DNA from: Burkholderiaceae bacterium
Lineage (GTDB): Bacteria; Pseudomonadota; Gammaproteobacteria; Burkholderiales; Burkholderiaceae_E
Assembly: GCA_027493945.1 (NCBI GenBank)
Contig: JAOSJU010000001.1
Span: 3,654,484 to 3,718,483, forward strand
Direction: 5' to 3'
Length of the DNA: 64,000 nt
The translations under genes and the position numbers were made by a program. Each line of letters opens with the position of its first letter. The first letter of the stretch is position 1. A model generated the notes under the pieces. That model was given only the letters and a program-made list of their open reading frames with translations, did no database searches and was not told the origin of the DNA. Below are positions 16,850 to 27,120 of this stretch, in pieces.

Positions 16850-19576
16850 TCAGGCCGTCGCGTGGGCCGGCGCGCCCGCCAGCGGCAGGGTCGCCCTGAA
16901 GCAGGCGCCGGCCGCGGCGCCGGGCACCAGCGTCAGCGACCCGCCGTGCCGGCGCATGATCTGCCAGCTGATCGCCAGCCCCAGGCCCGCGCCCGCGGCC
17001 GGGGTCTGCGTGTGCGCCCAGCCGCGCAGGAACTTCGAGAAGATCAGCTCGTGCTCCTCCGGAAGAATGCCCGGGCCGTTGTCTTCGACCAGCACCTCGT
17101 AGTCGTTTCCGGCGACGCGGCTGCTCACGCGCACCCAGGGATCGGCGCTGGTGTTGTACTTGATCGCATTCGAGATCAGGTTGATGAACACCTGGCTCAG
17201 CCGGTCGGCGTCGGCCTGCACGATCGCGCCGCGCACGCGCGCCTGGCTGTGCAGCCGCACGCCCGATTTCGCGGCCAGCCCCCGGCAGGTGCGCATGGCG
17301 CTCTCGAGCGCGTCGTCCGGGTCGGTGGGCGCGAGCGTGATCGGCGCCTCGCCGCGCTCGACCAGGCTCAGGTCGAGGATGCTGTCGAGCAGGCGGGTCA
17401 GGCGAATGCTCTCCTCGTGGATGATGCGCACGAAGTGCGCGGCCTGCTGCTCGTCGAGCTCCTTCGAGTCGAGCAGGATCTCGGAGAACGAGCGGATCGA
17501 GGTCATCGGCGTGCGCACTTCGTGGCTCACCTGGCTGAGGAAATCGTCCTTCTCCAGGTCGAGCCGCGTGAGCCGCTCGTTCGCGTCGCTCAACTGGCGC
17601 GCGGTGGCTTCCAGCTCGCGCGACTTCTGCTCGAGCTGGCGGCTGTATTCGCGCACGCGCTGAGTCTCGTCGGCGATCTTCATCAGCGCGTCAAGGCTGA
17701 TCGTCTCGCCGGTGACCACCTGCGAGATCATCGCGTGAGCCGAGGCCGCGCCGATGCTGCCCGCGAGCCTGCGCTCGAGCTGCGTGATGAAGGCGTCGTC
17801 GGCCAGCGGCGCCTGGCTGCCCGCGTCCTGCACGCGCCCGGCCTCGCGGAACAGCCGCGACGCTTCGTCGGCGCCGAGGATGCGCTCCGCGAGGATGCTC
17901 AGGTCGTTGGTGGTCGCCGAGCGCCGCACCAGCCCGCTGGCGGCCTCGGCCGGCGTGCGGAACACGTCGACGAACAGCGTGGCCTGCAGCCGCTCGAGGG
18001 GCCTGGCCTCGCGTGCGAGCGACAGCAGCACGAACAGCAGCGTGTTCACCGACAGGCTCCAGAACAGCGAGTGCATCAGCGGGTCGAACCTCTCCAGGCC
18101 GAACAGTGCGTGCGGCCGCAGCAGCGACAGGCCGAACGGGCCGGCGGCAATGACCTCCGCGGACACCAGGAAGTCGCCGCCGAAGCTCGGCAGGAACAGC
18201 GTGTAGGCCCAGAGCAGCGCGCCGGCCGCCAGGCCGGCGAGTGCGCCGTCGGCGTTCGCGCGCCGCCAGAACAGGCCGCCCACCAGGCTCGGCGTCACCT
18301 GTGCGACGCCGGCGAACGAGATCAGCCCGATCGAAGCCAGCGCGTCGGAGCTGCCCTTCACGCGGAAGTACATGAAGCCGAGCAGCAGCATCAGGCAGAT
18401 GCTGGCGCGCCGGCTCGCGAGCAGGAAACGGCGGATCTCGCCGCTCGCGGTCAGCGACACCCAGCCGAAGCGCAGCGCCACCGGCATGATCAGGTGGTTC
18501 GAGACCATGGTCGACAGCGCGATGCAGGCGACGATCACCATCGAGGTGGCCGACGAGAAGCCTCCGAGGAACGCGAGCAGCGCGATCGACTCCTGACGCG
18601 CCCACATCGGCAGCGTCAGCACGAACATGTCGGGGTTGGAGCCCTCCGGCAGGAAATTCAGGCCGGCGATCGCGATCGGCAGCACGAACAGCGAGATCAG
18701 CATCAGGTACAGCGGGAACAGCCACGACGCGGTGCGCAGGTGGCGCTCGTCGGTGTTCTCCACCACCGTCACCTGGAACTCGCGCGGCAGGCAGACGATC
18801 GCCGCGGCCGACAGCAGCGTCACCGCCACCCAGCGCGGGCCGAACACGTCGTGCGCGTGCAGGATCTCGGGCGAGGCGCGCGCGAAGATGTCGTGCGGGC
18901 CGTCCGAGATTCCGTAGACGACCATCAGGCCCACCACGAGCAGCGCCACCAGCTTGACCACCGCCTCCAGCGCGATCGCCGCGACCACGCCGTGGTGGCG
19001 CTCCTTGGCGTCGATGTTGCGCGTGCCGAACAGGATGGTGAACACCGCCATGCCCACCGCGATCCAGAACCCGAGGCGGAAGTCGGGCGTGGCGGCGGGA
19101 AGTCCGGACAGCGGATCGGGGCCGGCGTTGCCGATCACCTGGAAGCTGACCGTCACCGCGCGCAGCTGCAGCGCGATGTACGGCGTGACGCCGACCACGC
19201 CGATCAGCGTGACCAGCGCCGCCAGGCTCGGGCTCTTGCCGTAGCGCGAGGAGATCATGTCGGCGATCGAGGTAATGCCGTGCACGTGGCCGATGCGCAC
19301 GAGCTTGCGCAGGAACAGCCACCAGCCGACGAAGACGAGCGTCGGCCCGACGTAGATCGTCGCGAATTCCAGGCCGTTGCGCGCGGCCGACCCCACGGCG
19401 CCGTAGAAGGTCCACGAGGTGCAGTACACCGAGATCGACAGCGTGTACACGAGCGGCGACTGCAGCCAGCCGAGGCGCCCGGTGCGGGCACGACGGTCGC
19501 CGACGAAGGCCACCGCGAACAGCAGCGCCACGTACGACAGCGCGATCGTCAGGACGAGATTGGCCGAAAGCATCAT
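16850..19576 (-). CDS. Sodium:solute symporter-histidine kinase fusion (CbrA-like)
   Basis: 908 aa. Residues 1 to about 480 are a symporter-like (SSS) membrane domain of roughly 13 helices (PLVYTLSISVYCTSWTFYGA, then SIADMISSRYGKS). A linker and coiled coil (RVREYSRQLEQKSRELEATA) lead to the kinase: H-box SHEVRTPMTSIRSF with His near residue 683, N-box FINLISNAIKYN, G1 VEDNGPGI and G2 GAGLGLAISWQ. Such kinases couple nutrient status or uptake to gene control. ATG19576 overlaps the small membrane gene upstream (ATGA), and the operon also encodes a response regulator. Confidence 0.93.
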   Translation of the reverse strand: MMLSANLVLTIALSYVALLFAVAFVGDRRARTGRLGWLQSPLVYTLSISVYCTSWTFYGAVGSAARNGLEFATIYVGPTLVFVGWWLFLRKLVRIGHVHGITSIADMISSRYGKSPSLAALVTLIGVVGVTPYIALQLRAVTVSFQVIGNAGPDPLSGLPAATPDFRLGFWIAVGMAVFTILFGTRNIDAKERHHGVVAAIALEAVVKLVALLVVGLMVVYGISDGPHDIFARASPEILHAHDVFGPRWVAVTLLSAAAIVCLPREFQVTVVENTDERHLRTASWLFPLYLMLISLFVLPIAIAGLNFLPEGSNPDMFVLTLPMWARQESIALLAFLGGFSSATSMVIVACIALSTMVSNHLIMPVALRFGWVSLTASGEIRRFLLASRRASICLMLLLGFMYFRVKGSSDALASIGLISFAGVAQVTPSLVGGLFWRRANADGALAGLAAGALLWAYTLFLPSFGGDFLVSAEVIAAGPFGLSLLRPHALFGLERFDPLMHSLFWSLSVNTLLFVLLSLAREARPLERLQATLFVDVFRTPAEAASGLVRRSATTNDLSILAERILGADEASRLFREAGRVQDAGSQAPLADDAFITQLERRLAGSIGAASAHAMISQVVTGETISLDALMKIADETQRVREYSRQLEQKSRELEATARQLSDANERLTRLDLEKDDFLSQVSHEVRTPMTSIRSFSEILLDSKELDEQQAAHFVRIIHEESIRLTRLLDSILDLSLVERGEAPITLAPTDPDDALESAMRTCRGLAAKSGVRLHSQARVRGAIVQADADRLSQVFINLISNAIKYNTSADPWVRVSSRVAGNDYEVLVEDNGPGILPEEHELIFSKFLRGWAHTQTPAAGAGLGLAISWQIMRRHGGSLTLVPGAAAGACFRATLPLAGAPAHATA

Positions 19577-19839
19577 TCGGCCGCGTCGCGGCCTTCCTCG
19601 TGCTCGCGCGCCGTCCCGCCAGCCCGGTCGCCACGCGCAATGGCGCGCGCCAGCAGCGCGGCGCACACGATCAGCACGATCCACACGCCGAACAGGTAGG
19701 CGACGATCAGCGGCAGGCCGGCGACGTGGTGCCGCTCGACGAACAGCGTGATCGTCGGCGGCATCAGCAGGAACAGGCCGAGGATCGGCAGCACGACTGC
19801 CGCATCGCGCAGCCGGGGCGAGGGGGGCCGCGTGTTCAC
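19573..19839 (-). CDS. Small two-helix membrane protein upstream of the symporter kinase
   Basis: 88 aa. Two hydrophobic helices (residues 12-32 and 43-66) with a conserved-looking LMPPTITLF turn, and a charged C-terminal tail. Short proteins of this kind often sit before SSS-family proteins and may be accessory subunits. Its stop overlaps the kinase start. Function is inferred only from coupling. Confidence 0.72.
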   Translation of the reverse strand: MNTRPPSPRLRDAAVVLPILGLFLLMPPTITLFVERHHVAGLPLIVAYLFGVWIVLIVCAALLARAIARGDRAGGTAREHEEGRDAAE

Positions 19840-19873
19840 GGCTCTGGCGGATCGGTGGGCGCCGGCGCGCGTG

Positions 19874-20242
19874 TCAGCGCCGTGCCAGCCGCCGCACCTG
19901 CTCGAGGATCTCGCGGTTGGAGAACGGCTTGGTCATGAAGCCGTCGACCCCGAGCTCCTCGGCCATGCGGCGATCGTGCGCCTGTCCCTTCGCGGTGAGG
20001 ACGATCACCGGGATCGACCGCAACGACGGGTCGGCCTTCGCCTGCTTGAGCACCTCGAAGCCGTTCACCCGCGGCAGCATCACGTCGAGGATCATCAGGT
20101 CGGGAGGGTCGGCGCGCAGCCGCTCGAGCGCCGACTGCCCGTCGAGCACCGCCGACACCTCGAAGCCGTCGCGGCCGAGCACGAAGCTCAGCGATTCGAC
20201 GATGTTCGGCTCGTCTTCGGCGATCAATACCCGCGTCGCCAT
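19874..20242 (-). CDS. Single-domain response regulator (CheY/PleD receiver)
   Basis: 122 aa, a receiver domain only. The acidic pair is E9/D10, the phospho-acceptor Asp53 lies in LMILDVMLPRVNG, Thr83 in VLTAKG and Lys105 in MTKPFSN. There is no output domain, so it must act through protein contacts or a phosphorelay. It precedes the small membrane protein and histidine kinase on the minus strand, its likely cognate partners. Confidence 0.93.
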   Translation of the reverse strand: MATRVLIAEDEPNIVESLSFVLGRDGFEVSAVLDGQSALERLRADPPDLMILDVMLPRVNGFEVLKQAKADPSLRSIPVIVLTAKGQAHDRRMAEELGVDGFMTKPFSNREILEQVRRLARR

Positions 20243-20338
20243 GCTTCGTCTGTCCTCCTCGCATTGTCGATGCCCGGCCCCGGGGCCAGTGTAGCGCCTG
20301 CCCGGACCCTCGCGCGAGCAGGCCGCGATCGCGCCGCT

Positions 20339-21913
20339 TCACGCATCGATGATCGGGTCTTCCTCGCGATAGACGCAGTCGCGCCGCACGCACAGCCGGC
20401 AGTTCGGCCCGACCGGTACCGCCGGGGCCGACGACGACAGGTCGAGCCCGTCGCCGTACACGGTGCGGTCGGCGTGCAGCGCATGGCAGGCGAGCATCAC
20501 CGACACCAGCCGGCGCGGCATCGTGAACGCGGGGCGCGGCTTCTCGATCGCCCGCGCGAGGAACAGGTAGCGATCACCGGTGGGGAAGGCCGCGAGCTGG
20601 CGCACGATCGCGCCGGGTCTCTGGAACGCCTCGTAGACCGCCCACATCGGGCACGCGTTGCCGTGGCGCGGCAGCAGAAGGTGCGGCAACGGGAAGCGTT
20701 TGGTCACGTAGCCGGCCGGATCGGCGCGCATCAGTCCGAACGGAATGCCCTCGGCTCCGGGACGGCGCAGCGTCACGAGGCGGTGGCAGACCTGCTCGTA
20801 GCTCGCGCCGAAGCGCCGGCCCAGGGTGTCGAGGTCGTAGCGCGAGCGCTCGGCCGCGTCGAGGAACGCGTCGTACGGCATCAGCACCGCGGCGGCCAGG
20901 TAGGACGAGAGCGCGCGCTGCGCGCGCCGGCGCGCGGCCTCGCTGGTCAGGCGCGGCGCCGCGTCGAGTTCGGCTGCCACCGGCCGCCCCTGGCGGAACA
21001 GCTCGACCGTTGCGCGCGCGAGCAGGAAGCGCCGCGTTGCATGCGGCGCGGTGTCGGCGATCAGCAGCGCGCCGCCGTCGGCGGCGAAGGCGGCCGCGCG
21101 CCCCGGTGCGATCGCCTCGACGTCGGCCGCCGGGCGCAACTCGGCGCGCACCGAGTGAGTGTGCAGCAGGTAGTCGGCCAGCGTGCTCTCGCGGCAGTCG
21201 CCCTCGATCGCCGCGGCCGCGCGCAGGTCGATCGCGGCCTGTTCGAGCGCGGCGAAGTGGTTGTCGCGGTCGAACAGGAAGTCGTCGACCTCGTCGGCTG
21301 GCGTGATCGAGCGCGTCGCGGTGTGGGCCTGGTCGAAGAACGCGGCGAGCGCCTGCGCGAGGTCGGACAGCCGCCCGCTCTCGGCGCCGATGATCGAGAC
21401 GAAACGCTGGCGTTGCGCGGGCTCGAGATCCTCGACGGTCTCCAGGATTTCCGACGACGAGCGGATTGCCGCGACCCGGCTCAGCACGTTGTGCACCGCA
21501 TCGCCCAGGAACGGATCCTGGCTCAGGCGATCCGACAGCGCGGCGACCGCGCGGTCGCGATCGAGCAGCGTGCGTTGCAGCACGACGAGCGCGCGCGCCC
21601 AGCCGGGATGGCGGCCGGCGAGATCGTCGACGCCCGCAGGATCGAGCTGCAGGTTGGCCAGGCGGGAATCGCCGGCCAGTTCGCCCAGGTCGTCGAGCAG
21701 GCGACGACCGGCCGCTCCGTCGAGCTCGTCGAGTGCCATGCCGAGCGTGCCGGCGACGCGCTTGAGCAGTGCGCCGCCGATGTTGCGCTTGTTGCCCTCG
21801 ATCAGGTTCAGGTACGACGCCGAGATGCCGACGGTGGCCGCGAGGCCGGCCTGCGTCATGCCCAGCGAGCGACGCCGCTCGCGGATGCGCGCGCCGATCA
21901 GCGACCGGGGCAT
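20339..21913 (-). CDS. DUF2083-type short-chain acyl regulator (ScfR/RamB family)
   Basis: 524 aa. An XRE-type HTH (GMTQAGLAATVGISASYLNL) at residues 8-62 is followed by a long helical region and the DUF2083/IrrE-like C-terminal domain. The latter has RYDLDTLGRRFGASYEQVCH, then RHGNACPMWAVYEAFQ and a C-terminal cysteine cluster CRLCVRRDC near residues 503-511, possibly metal- or redox-sensing. Family members control propionate, acetate and glyoxylate genes. It is divergent from the ABC operon at 22136 and 96 bp upstream of the response-regulator gene. Confidence 0.88.
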   Translation of the reverse strand: MPRSLIGARIRERRRSLGMTQAGLAATVGISASYLNLIEGNKRNIGGALLKRVAGTLGMALDELDGAAGRRLLDDLGELAGDSRLANLQLDPAGVDDLAGRHPGWARALVVLQRTLLDRDRAVAALSDRLSQDPFLGDAVHNVLSRVAAIRSSSEILETVEDLEPAQRQRFVSIIGAESGRLSDLAQALAAFFDQAHTATRSITPADEVDDFLFDRDNHFAALEQAAIDLRAAAAIEGDCRESTLADYLLHTHSVRAELRPAADVEAIAPGRAAAFAADGGALLIADTAPHATRRFLLARATVELFRQGRPVAAELDAAPRLTSEAARRRAQRALSSYLAAAVLMPYDAFLDAAERSRYDLDTLGRRFGASYEQVCHRLVTLRRPGAEGIPFGLMRADPAGYVTKRFPLPHLLLPRHGNACPMWAVYEAFQRPGAIVRQLAAFPTGDRYLFLARAIEKPRPAFTMPRRLVSVMLACHALHADRTVYGDGLDLSSSAPAVPVGPNCRLCVRRDCVYREEDPIIDA

Positions 21914-21952
21914 GGCCGCGGCCGCGGCGCCGGATGCTGCGCCGCAAGGTCA

Positions 21953-22045
21953 ATTATCGACAGATTTCCATTTTGCATGATGCATTGTTGACAAGAATAT
22001 CCAAGCAAGTCAATCGGATATTGCCGCATTGACTCGACAAGAACA
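21953..22045. promoter_or_regulatory. Palindrome-rich divergent control region
   Basis: An AT-rich island in GC-rich DNA between the DUF2083 regulator and the second ABC operon. It contains TGCATGATGCA (a perfect 5-bp-arm palindrome near 21974-21984), TTGACA at 21988-21993 as a candidate rightward -35 with no clear -10, AATATCC paired with GGATATT 13 bp apart (about 21996-22022), and CAAGAACATTCTTG (about 22037-22050). On the minus strand GATAAT near 21953-21958 could be a -10. The TTTGCA element resembles sites known for RamB-like regulators. Binding by the adjacent regulator is inference. Confidence 0.55.
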
Positions 22046-22135
22046 TTCTTGCCGCGAGGTCCGGCGCCGCCATCGAGCGGCCTGAGCCCATCCGGGTGCC
22101 GGGTGAACGATCGACACAGCCACGAAGGAGGCGAG

Positions 22136-23566
22136 ATGAGCGGATTCGATGACAACGGCCGTCGCAAGGTGTCCGAGGCGCTTGCGGCAGCCGGGAACAA
22201 CGGGTCGGAGTTCGGGTCCGCGGACGGGGCGCCGCGCGCCCCGTCGCGCCGCAGCGTGCTGCGCGCGGGGGCTGGCGTCGCCGGCGCGACGCTGATCCCC
22301 GGCATGGGCTACATGCGGTGGGCTCATGCGGAAGGCAAGCCGCCGATGGGGACCTGGCCCGCGGGGTCGGAAGGCAACACGGTGTACATCGGCGCCGCGG
22401 TGCCGCTCACCGGCACCTACGCGGTGCAGGGCGGCGACGAGCTCAAGGGCTGGCAACTCGCCGTCGAGCACATCAACACCAACCACGAGCTGATGAAGAA
22501 GCTCGCGCCGAAAGTCGACAAGGGCCTGCTCGGCAAGAAGGTGGAGCTGGTGTCGGCCGACTCGGCGGCCAAACCGAACCAGGCGGTGCAGGCGGAGCAG
22601 ACCTTCATCAACCAGAAGAAGGTCATCCTGATGACCGGGTCGACTTCGTCGGCCGTCGCGGTGGCGCTCAACAAGTTCGCGCAGCGCGAGAAGATCCTCT
22701 ACATGCCCGGCATCTCGGGCTCCAACGACACCACCGGCAAGGACTGCGTGCGCTACGGCTTCCGCCAGGGTTTCTTCGGCGAGATGGCGGCCAACGCCAT
22801 CGGTCCGGTCCTGGTGAAGAACTTCGGCAAGAACCGCAAGGCGGCGTTCATGACGCCGGACTACACCTACGGTCACACCACGACGAAGTCGGTCAACGAC
22901 TACCTGACGCAGGAAGCCGGCTGGACGATGGTGACCAACCAGGTGTCGCCGCTGGGCACGCAGGATTTCAGCCAGTACCTGACCAACATCGCCAACTCGG
23001 GCGCCGAGTTCCTGATCAACGTGAACTGGGGCCGCGACGCCGTGCTGTCGACGCAGCAGGCCGGGCAGTTCGGCCTCATCCCGAAGATGACGCTGGTGCT
23101 TCCGTACCAGATTCCGTTCATCGCGCGCGAAGCCGGGCCCGAGCTCACCGCCGGGGTGTTCGCCGCCACCGACTTCTGGTGGACGCTCGAGGACAAGTAC
23201 CCGCTCGCGAAGATGTTCGTCGATGCGTTCAGGAAGAAGTACGGCTATCGCCCGGAATGGGGCGCCGAGAACGCCTATGTCAGCTTCGCCCATTGGGCGC
23301 GGATGGTCACGGAAGCGGGCAGCTTCTACCCGCCGGACGTGATCAGGCAGTTCGAGAAGGGCGAGACGATCCCCTCGCTGCTCGGCGACGTGCACTACCG
23401 GCCCCAGGACCATCAGTGCGTGCGCCCGGTCATCATCGTTCGCGGCAAGGCGAAGAAGGACATGAAGAACGACGAGGACTTCTGGGAGGTGCTCGAAGTC
23501 GTTGCCGGCGAGACGGTGATCCAGAAGCCCGACGCGTTCGGCTGCAAGCTCGGCGACTACACCTGA
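22136..23566 (+). CDS. Tat-exported substrate-binding protein of a HAAT ABC transporter
   Basis: 476 aa. ATG22136 follows GAAGGAGG, an optimal ribosome-binding site. An unusually long N-terminus (about 40 polar residues) precedes a twin-arginine signal, SRRSVLRAGAGVAGATLIPG, so export is probably by Tat. The mature protein is a periplasmic binding fold (YIGAAVPLTGTYAVQGGDE, then ILMTGSTSSAVAVALNKFAQ and AAFMTPDYTYGH). First of four genes transcribed together. The ligand is not evident; the divergent short-chain acyl regulator hints at a small organic acid or amide. Confidence 0.9.
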   Translation: MSGFDDNGRRKVSEALAAAGNNGSEFGSADGAPRAPSRRSVLRAGAGVAGATLIPGMGYMRWAHAEGKPPMGTWPAGSEGNTVYIGAAVPLTGTYAVQGGDELKGWQLAVEHINTNHELMKKLAPKVDKGLLGKKVELVSADSAAKPNQAVQAEQTFINQKKVILMTGSTSSAVAVALNKFAQREKILYMPGISGSNDTTGKDCVRYGFRQGFFGEMAANAIGPVLVKNFGKNRKAAFMTPDYTYGHTTTKSVNDYLTQEAGWTMVTNQVSPLGTQDFSQYLTNIANSGAEFLINVNWGRDAVLSTQQAGQFGLIPKMTLVLPYQIPFIAREAGPELTAGVFAATDFWWTLEDKYPLAKMFVDAFRKKYGYRPEWGAENAYVSFAHWARMVTEAGSFYPPDVIRQFEKGETIPSLLGDVHYRPQDHQCVRPVIIVRGKAKKDMKNDEDFWEVLEVVAGETVIQKPDAFGCKLGDYT

Positions 23567-23575
23567 CAGGCCAGC

Positions 23576-23607
23576 CCGCCCTCCGGCCACCGAGCGCCGG
23601 AGGGCGG
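23576..23607 (+). other. Intergenic mRNA hairpin after the binding-protein gene
   Basis: An 11-bp perfect stem (CCGCCCTCCGG at 23576-23586 and CCGGAGGGCGG at 23597-23607) with a 10-nt loop begins 9 bp after the stop. There is no T tract, so it is more likely an RNA-stabilising or partial-attenuation hairpin that raises binding-protein output relative to the permeases. Confidence 0.65.
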
Positions 23608-23636
23608 CAGCCGCAACCCGGATCCGGCGAAACAAC

Positions 23637-24512
23637 GTGATCAACTGGGCCAACTTCATTTCGCAGTGCTTCAACGGGCTGGTGCTGGGCGCGCTGCTGG
23701 CGCTCATCTCCTCCGGCCTGACGATCATCTACGGCACGCTCGGCGTGCTGAACCTGGCGCACGGCGCCATGTTCATGCTGGGCGGCTACGCCGGCTGGGT
23801 GGCCTACACCTACACCGAATCGTTCGTCGTCGCCGTCGCGGCCGGTTCGCTGTTCGTGATGCTGGTGGGGTTCGTGACCGAGCGGCTGGTCATTCGCCAC
23901 TTCTATTCGCGGCCTCCCGAAGACCAGCTCCTGCTCACCTTCGGCCTGGGCATCGTCTTCGTCGAGGCCGTGCGTTTCTTCTTCGGCAGCCTGTCGAAGA
24001 CGGTGCCGCCGCCCGAGCCGCTCGTCGGGATCACGCAGCTCGGGTTCATGGTCTACCCGACTTACCGGCTGGCGCTGCTCGGCATCGTCACGGTGGCGCT
24101 GCTGGTGCTGTATTTCGTCCTCTACCGAACGCGCATCGGCATGATCGTGCGCGCCGGCATCGAGGATGCGGTGATGGTCGATTCGCTCGGCATCGACGTC
24201 TACAGGATCTTCATGCTGGTCTTCGGAATCGGCGCGATGGCGGCCGGCTTCGCCGGCATCGTCAATGCCCCGGTGGTGTCCATCGCGCCCGACGTCGGCG
24301 ACGCCATCCTGGTGCAGACCTTCGTCGTGGTCGTCATCGGCGGCGTCGGCTCCTTCCCGGGGGCGGTTCTGGGCGGCCTCATCGCAGGCGAGCTCATCAG
24401 CATCACTTCGATGTTCGATCCTGCCTATTCCTACGTCGTGCTGTTCATCGCGATGACGCTCGTGCTGGTGCTGCGTCCCCACGGGCTGCTCGGCACCGCG
24501 GACCGCGAATAA
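23637..24512 (+). CDS. HAAT ABC transporter permease (LivH-like), second system
   Basis: 291 aa, GTG start. Typical LivH segments: FNGLVLGALLALISSGLTII, then LGVLNLAHGAMFMLGGYAG and VVVIGGVGSFPGAVLGGLIA near the end, with eight or so membrane helices. Located 70 bp after the binding protein and 13 bp before the permease-ATPase fusion. Confidence 0.93.
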   Translation: MINWANFISQCFNGLVLGALLALISSGLTIIYGTLGVLNLAHGAMFMLGGYAGWVAYTYTESFVVAVAAGSLFVMLVGFVTERLVIRHFYSRPPEDQLLLTFGLGIVFVEAVRFFFGSLSKTVPPPEPLVGITQLGFMVYPTYRLALLGIVTVALLVLYFVLYRTRIGMIVRAGIEDAVMVDSLGIDVYRIFMLVFGIGAMAAGFAGIVNAPVVSIAPDVGDAILVQTFVVVVIGGVGSFPGAVLGGLIAGELISITSMFDPAYSYVVLFIAMTLVLVLRPHGLLGTADRE

Positions 24513-24525
24513 GGACAGCCCCGCG

Positions 24526-26393
24526 ATGCTCACCCGACAACGTCCCTTCGTCGTCGAAATCATCACGGCGCTCGCGCTGATCGCCGCGCCGTTCGTGCTG
24601 CCCTATCTCGGCTTCACGCCGACCACGATCAACCGCATCCTGATCTGGGCGCTGGTCGGAATCGGCTTCGACCTGCTGTTCGGCTATACCGGCCTGCTCT
24701 CGTTCGGCCAGTCGGCGTTCTTCGGCACCGGCGGCATGTTCGCGGCGTACCTGCTCACGCAGACCTCGTTCGACAACACCATCGTGGCCGTGCTGCTCGG
24801 CACGATCGTGGCGGGCGTGGTCGGCTACCTGGTCGGCCTGGTTGCGCTCAGGCGCACCGGCATCTACTTCGCCATGATCACCGTGGCGATCGCCGAGGTC
24901 TTCTTCTTCGTCGAGTTCAACCCGCTGTCGGCCTATACCGGCGGCGAGAACGGGCTGCCCGGCGTGCCCACGCCGAACCTGAACCTGTGGTTCACGACGA
25001 TCGAATTCGACGACAACATGTCGATGTACGTGTTCTTCGCGTTCTGGTATTTCGTCGGGCTGGTGATCGCGCTGCGCATCGTGCGCTCGCCCGTCGGGCT
25101 GCTGTTGCGCGCCATTCGCGACAACCCGCTGCGCGCGCAGGCGCTCGGTCACGACATCCACGGCTACAAGGTCGCCGTCTTCGTGGTCGCCGCCATGTAT
25201 TCGGGTTTCGCGGGCGGCCTGCTCGGCCTCATGCAGGGCTTCATGCCGCCCGACGCGTTCATGTTCGCCACCTCGGGCGAGATCGTGATGCAGACCGCGA
25301 TCGGCGGCGCGGGCACGCTGTTCGGGCCGTTGCTCGGCGCGGCGACCTGGCTGTACCTGAGCGACTTCTTCCAGACGACGCTGCACCTGGGCGCCACCTG
25401 GAAGCTCGTGCTCGGCATCGTGTTCGTGCTGCTGGTGGTCTTCCTGCGCCGCGGCCTGTTCGGCGCCATCGTCGATCTCTACCAGCTGGCCCGACGCGGC
25501 CGCAAGGCGGCGCAGCAGCCGCCCGGCACGGCGCCCGTGGCCGCCGCGCCCCCGGCACCCGCACCCGCGACGATCCTGGCCATGCCCGCCCGGCGCAAGC
25601 CGGCCCGCGACAAGACCGGCCCGATCCTGCAGGCAATCGGCCTGACCAAGCGCTACGGCGGCCTGGTCGCGAACAGCGACATCGACTTCGCCGTTCATCA
25701 CGGCGAGATGCGCGGCATCATCGGGCCCAACGGCGCCGGCAAGAGCACCTTCTTCAAGATGCTCACCTGCGAGGTGCCGCCGACCTCGGGCCGCATCGTG
25801 TTCGAGGGCCGCGACATCACCGGCCCGGGCGTCGCCGATGCCTGCCAGCTCGGGCTCACCAAGAGCTACCAGATCAACCAGCTCTTCGAGCGGCTCACCG
25901 TCAGGCAGAACCTGAGGATCGCGGCGCTCGGCGAGTTGCGCGGCAAGTTCAAGCTCGACATGTTCAGGAGCCTTCAGAAGGTCGCGGGACTCGACGCGCA
26001 GGTCCAGAGCACGGCGGCCCTGGTGCACCTGAGCGCGCGGCTCGACACGCCGGTGTCCGAGCTGGCCTATGGCGAGAAGCGCCGACTGGAGATCGGCCTG
26101 GCGCTCGCCACGTCGCCCAGCCTGCTGCTGCTCGACGAGCCGCTGGCCGGCATGAGCCCGGCGGAGCGCGTCGAGACGGTGGCCCTGCTGAAGTCGATCG
26201 CGGTGGGTCGCACGATGATCGTGATCGACCACGACATGGATTCGCTGTTCGAACTGGTCGAGAGGATCACCGTGCTTCAGGAAGGCCGCGTGCTCGTCGA
26301 GGGCACTCCCGAGGAGATCAAGAACGACGCAAAGGTCCAGGAAGCCTATCTCGGCGGCGTCAACGGCGAGCTGGCCTTGCACGGAGAGACGGC

Positions 26394-26397
<4 letters not shown>
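24526..26397 (+). CDS. LivM-LivG fusion: permease joined to ABC ATPase
   Basis: 623 aa. Residues 1 to about 320 are a LivM-type permease (FDLLFGYTGLLSFGQSAFFG and GGAGTLFGPLLGAATWLYLS). A Pro/Ala-rich linker spans about 325-362, and a complete LivG-type ATPase follows: Walker A GPNGAGKST near 400-408, signature LAYGEKRRLEI near 513 and Walker B LLLLDEPLAGMSP. Each half is intact, so this is a genuine fusion rather than a missed stop. One chain supplies half the membrane channel and one nucleotide-binding domain. Its stop overlaps the next start (ATGA). Confidence 0.93.
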
Positions 26398-27092
<695 letters not shown>

Positions 27093-27120
27093 GACGCCGC
27101 CGCAGCGCCCTGTGCGCCGG

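Noticed and set aside
16862..19699. A 945-codon open frame on the plus strand opposite the histidine kinase
   Set aside because: High-GC antisense shadow: Arg/Gln/His-rich, no domain, fully overlaps a kinase with all catalytic boxes.
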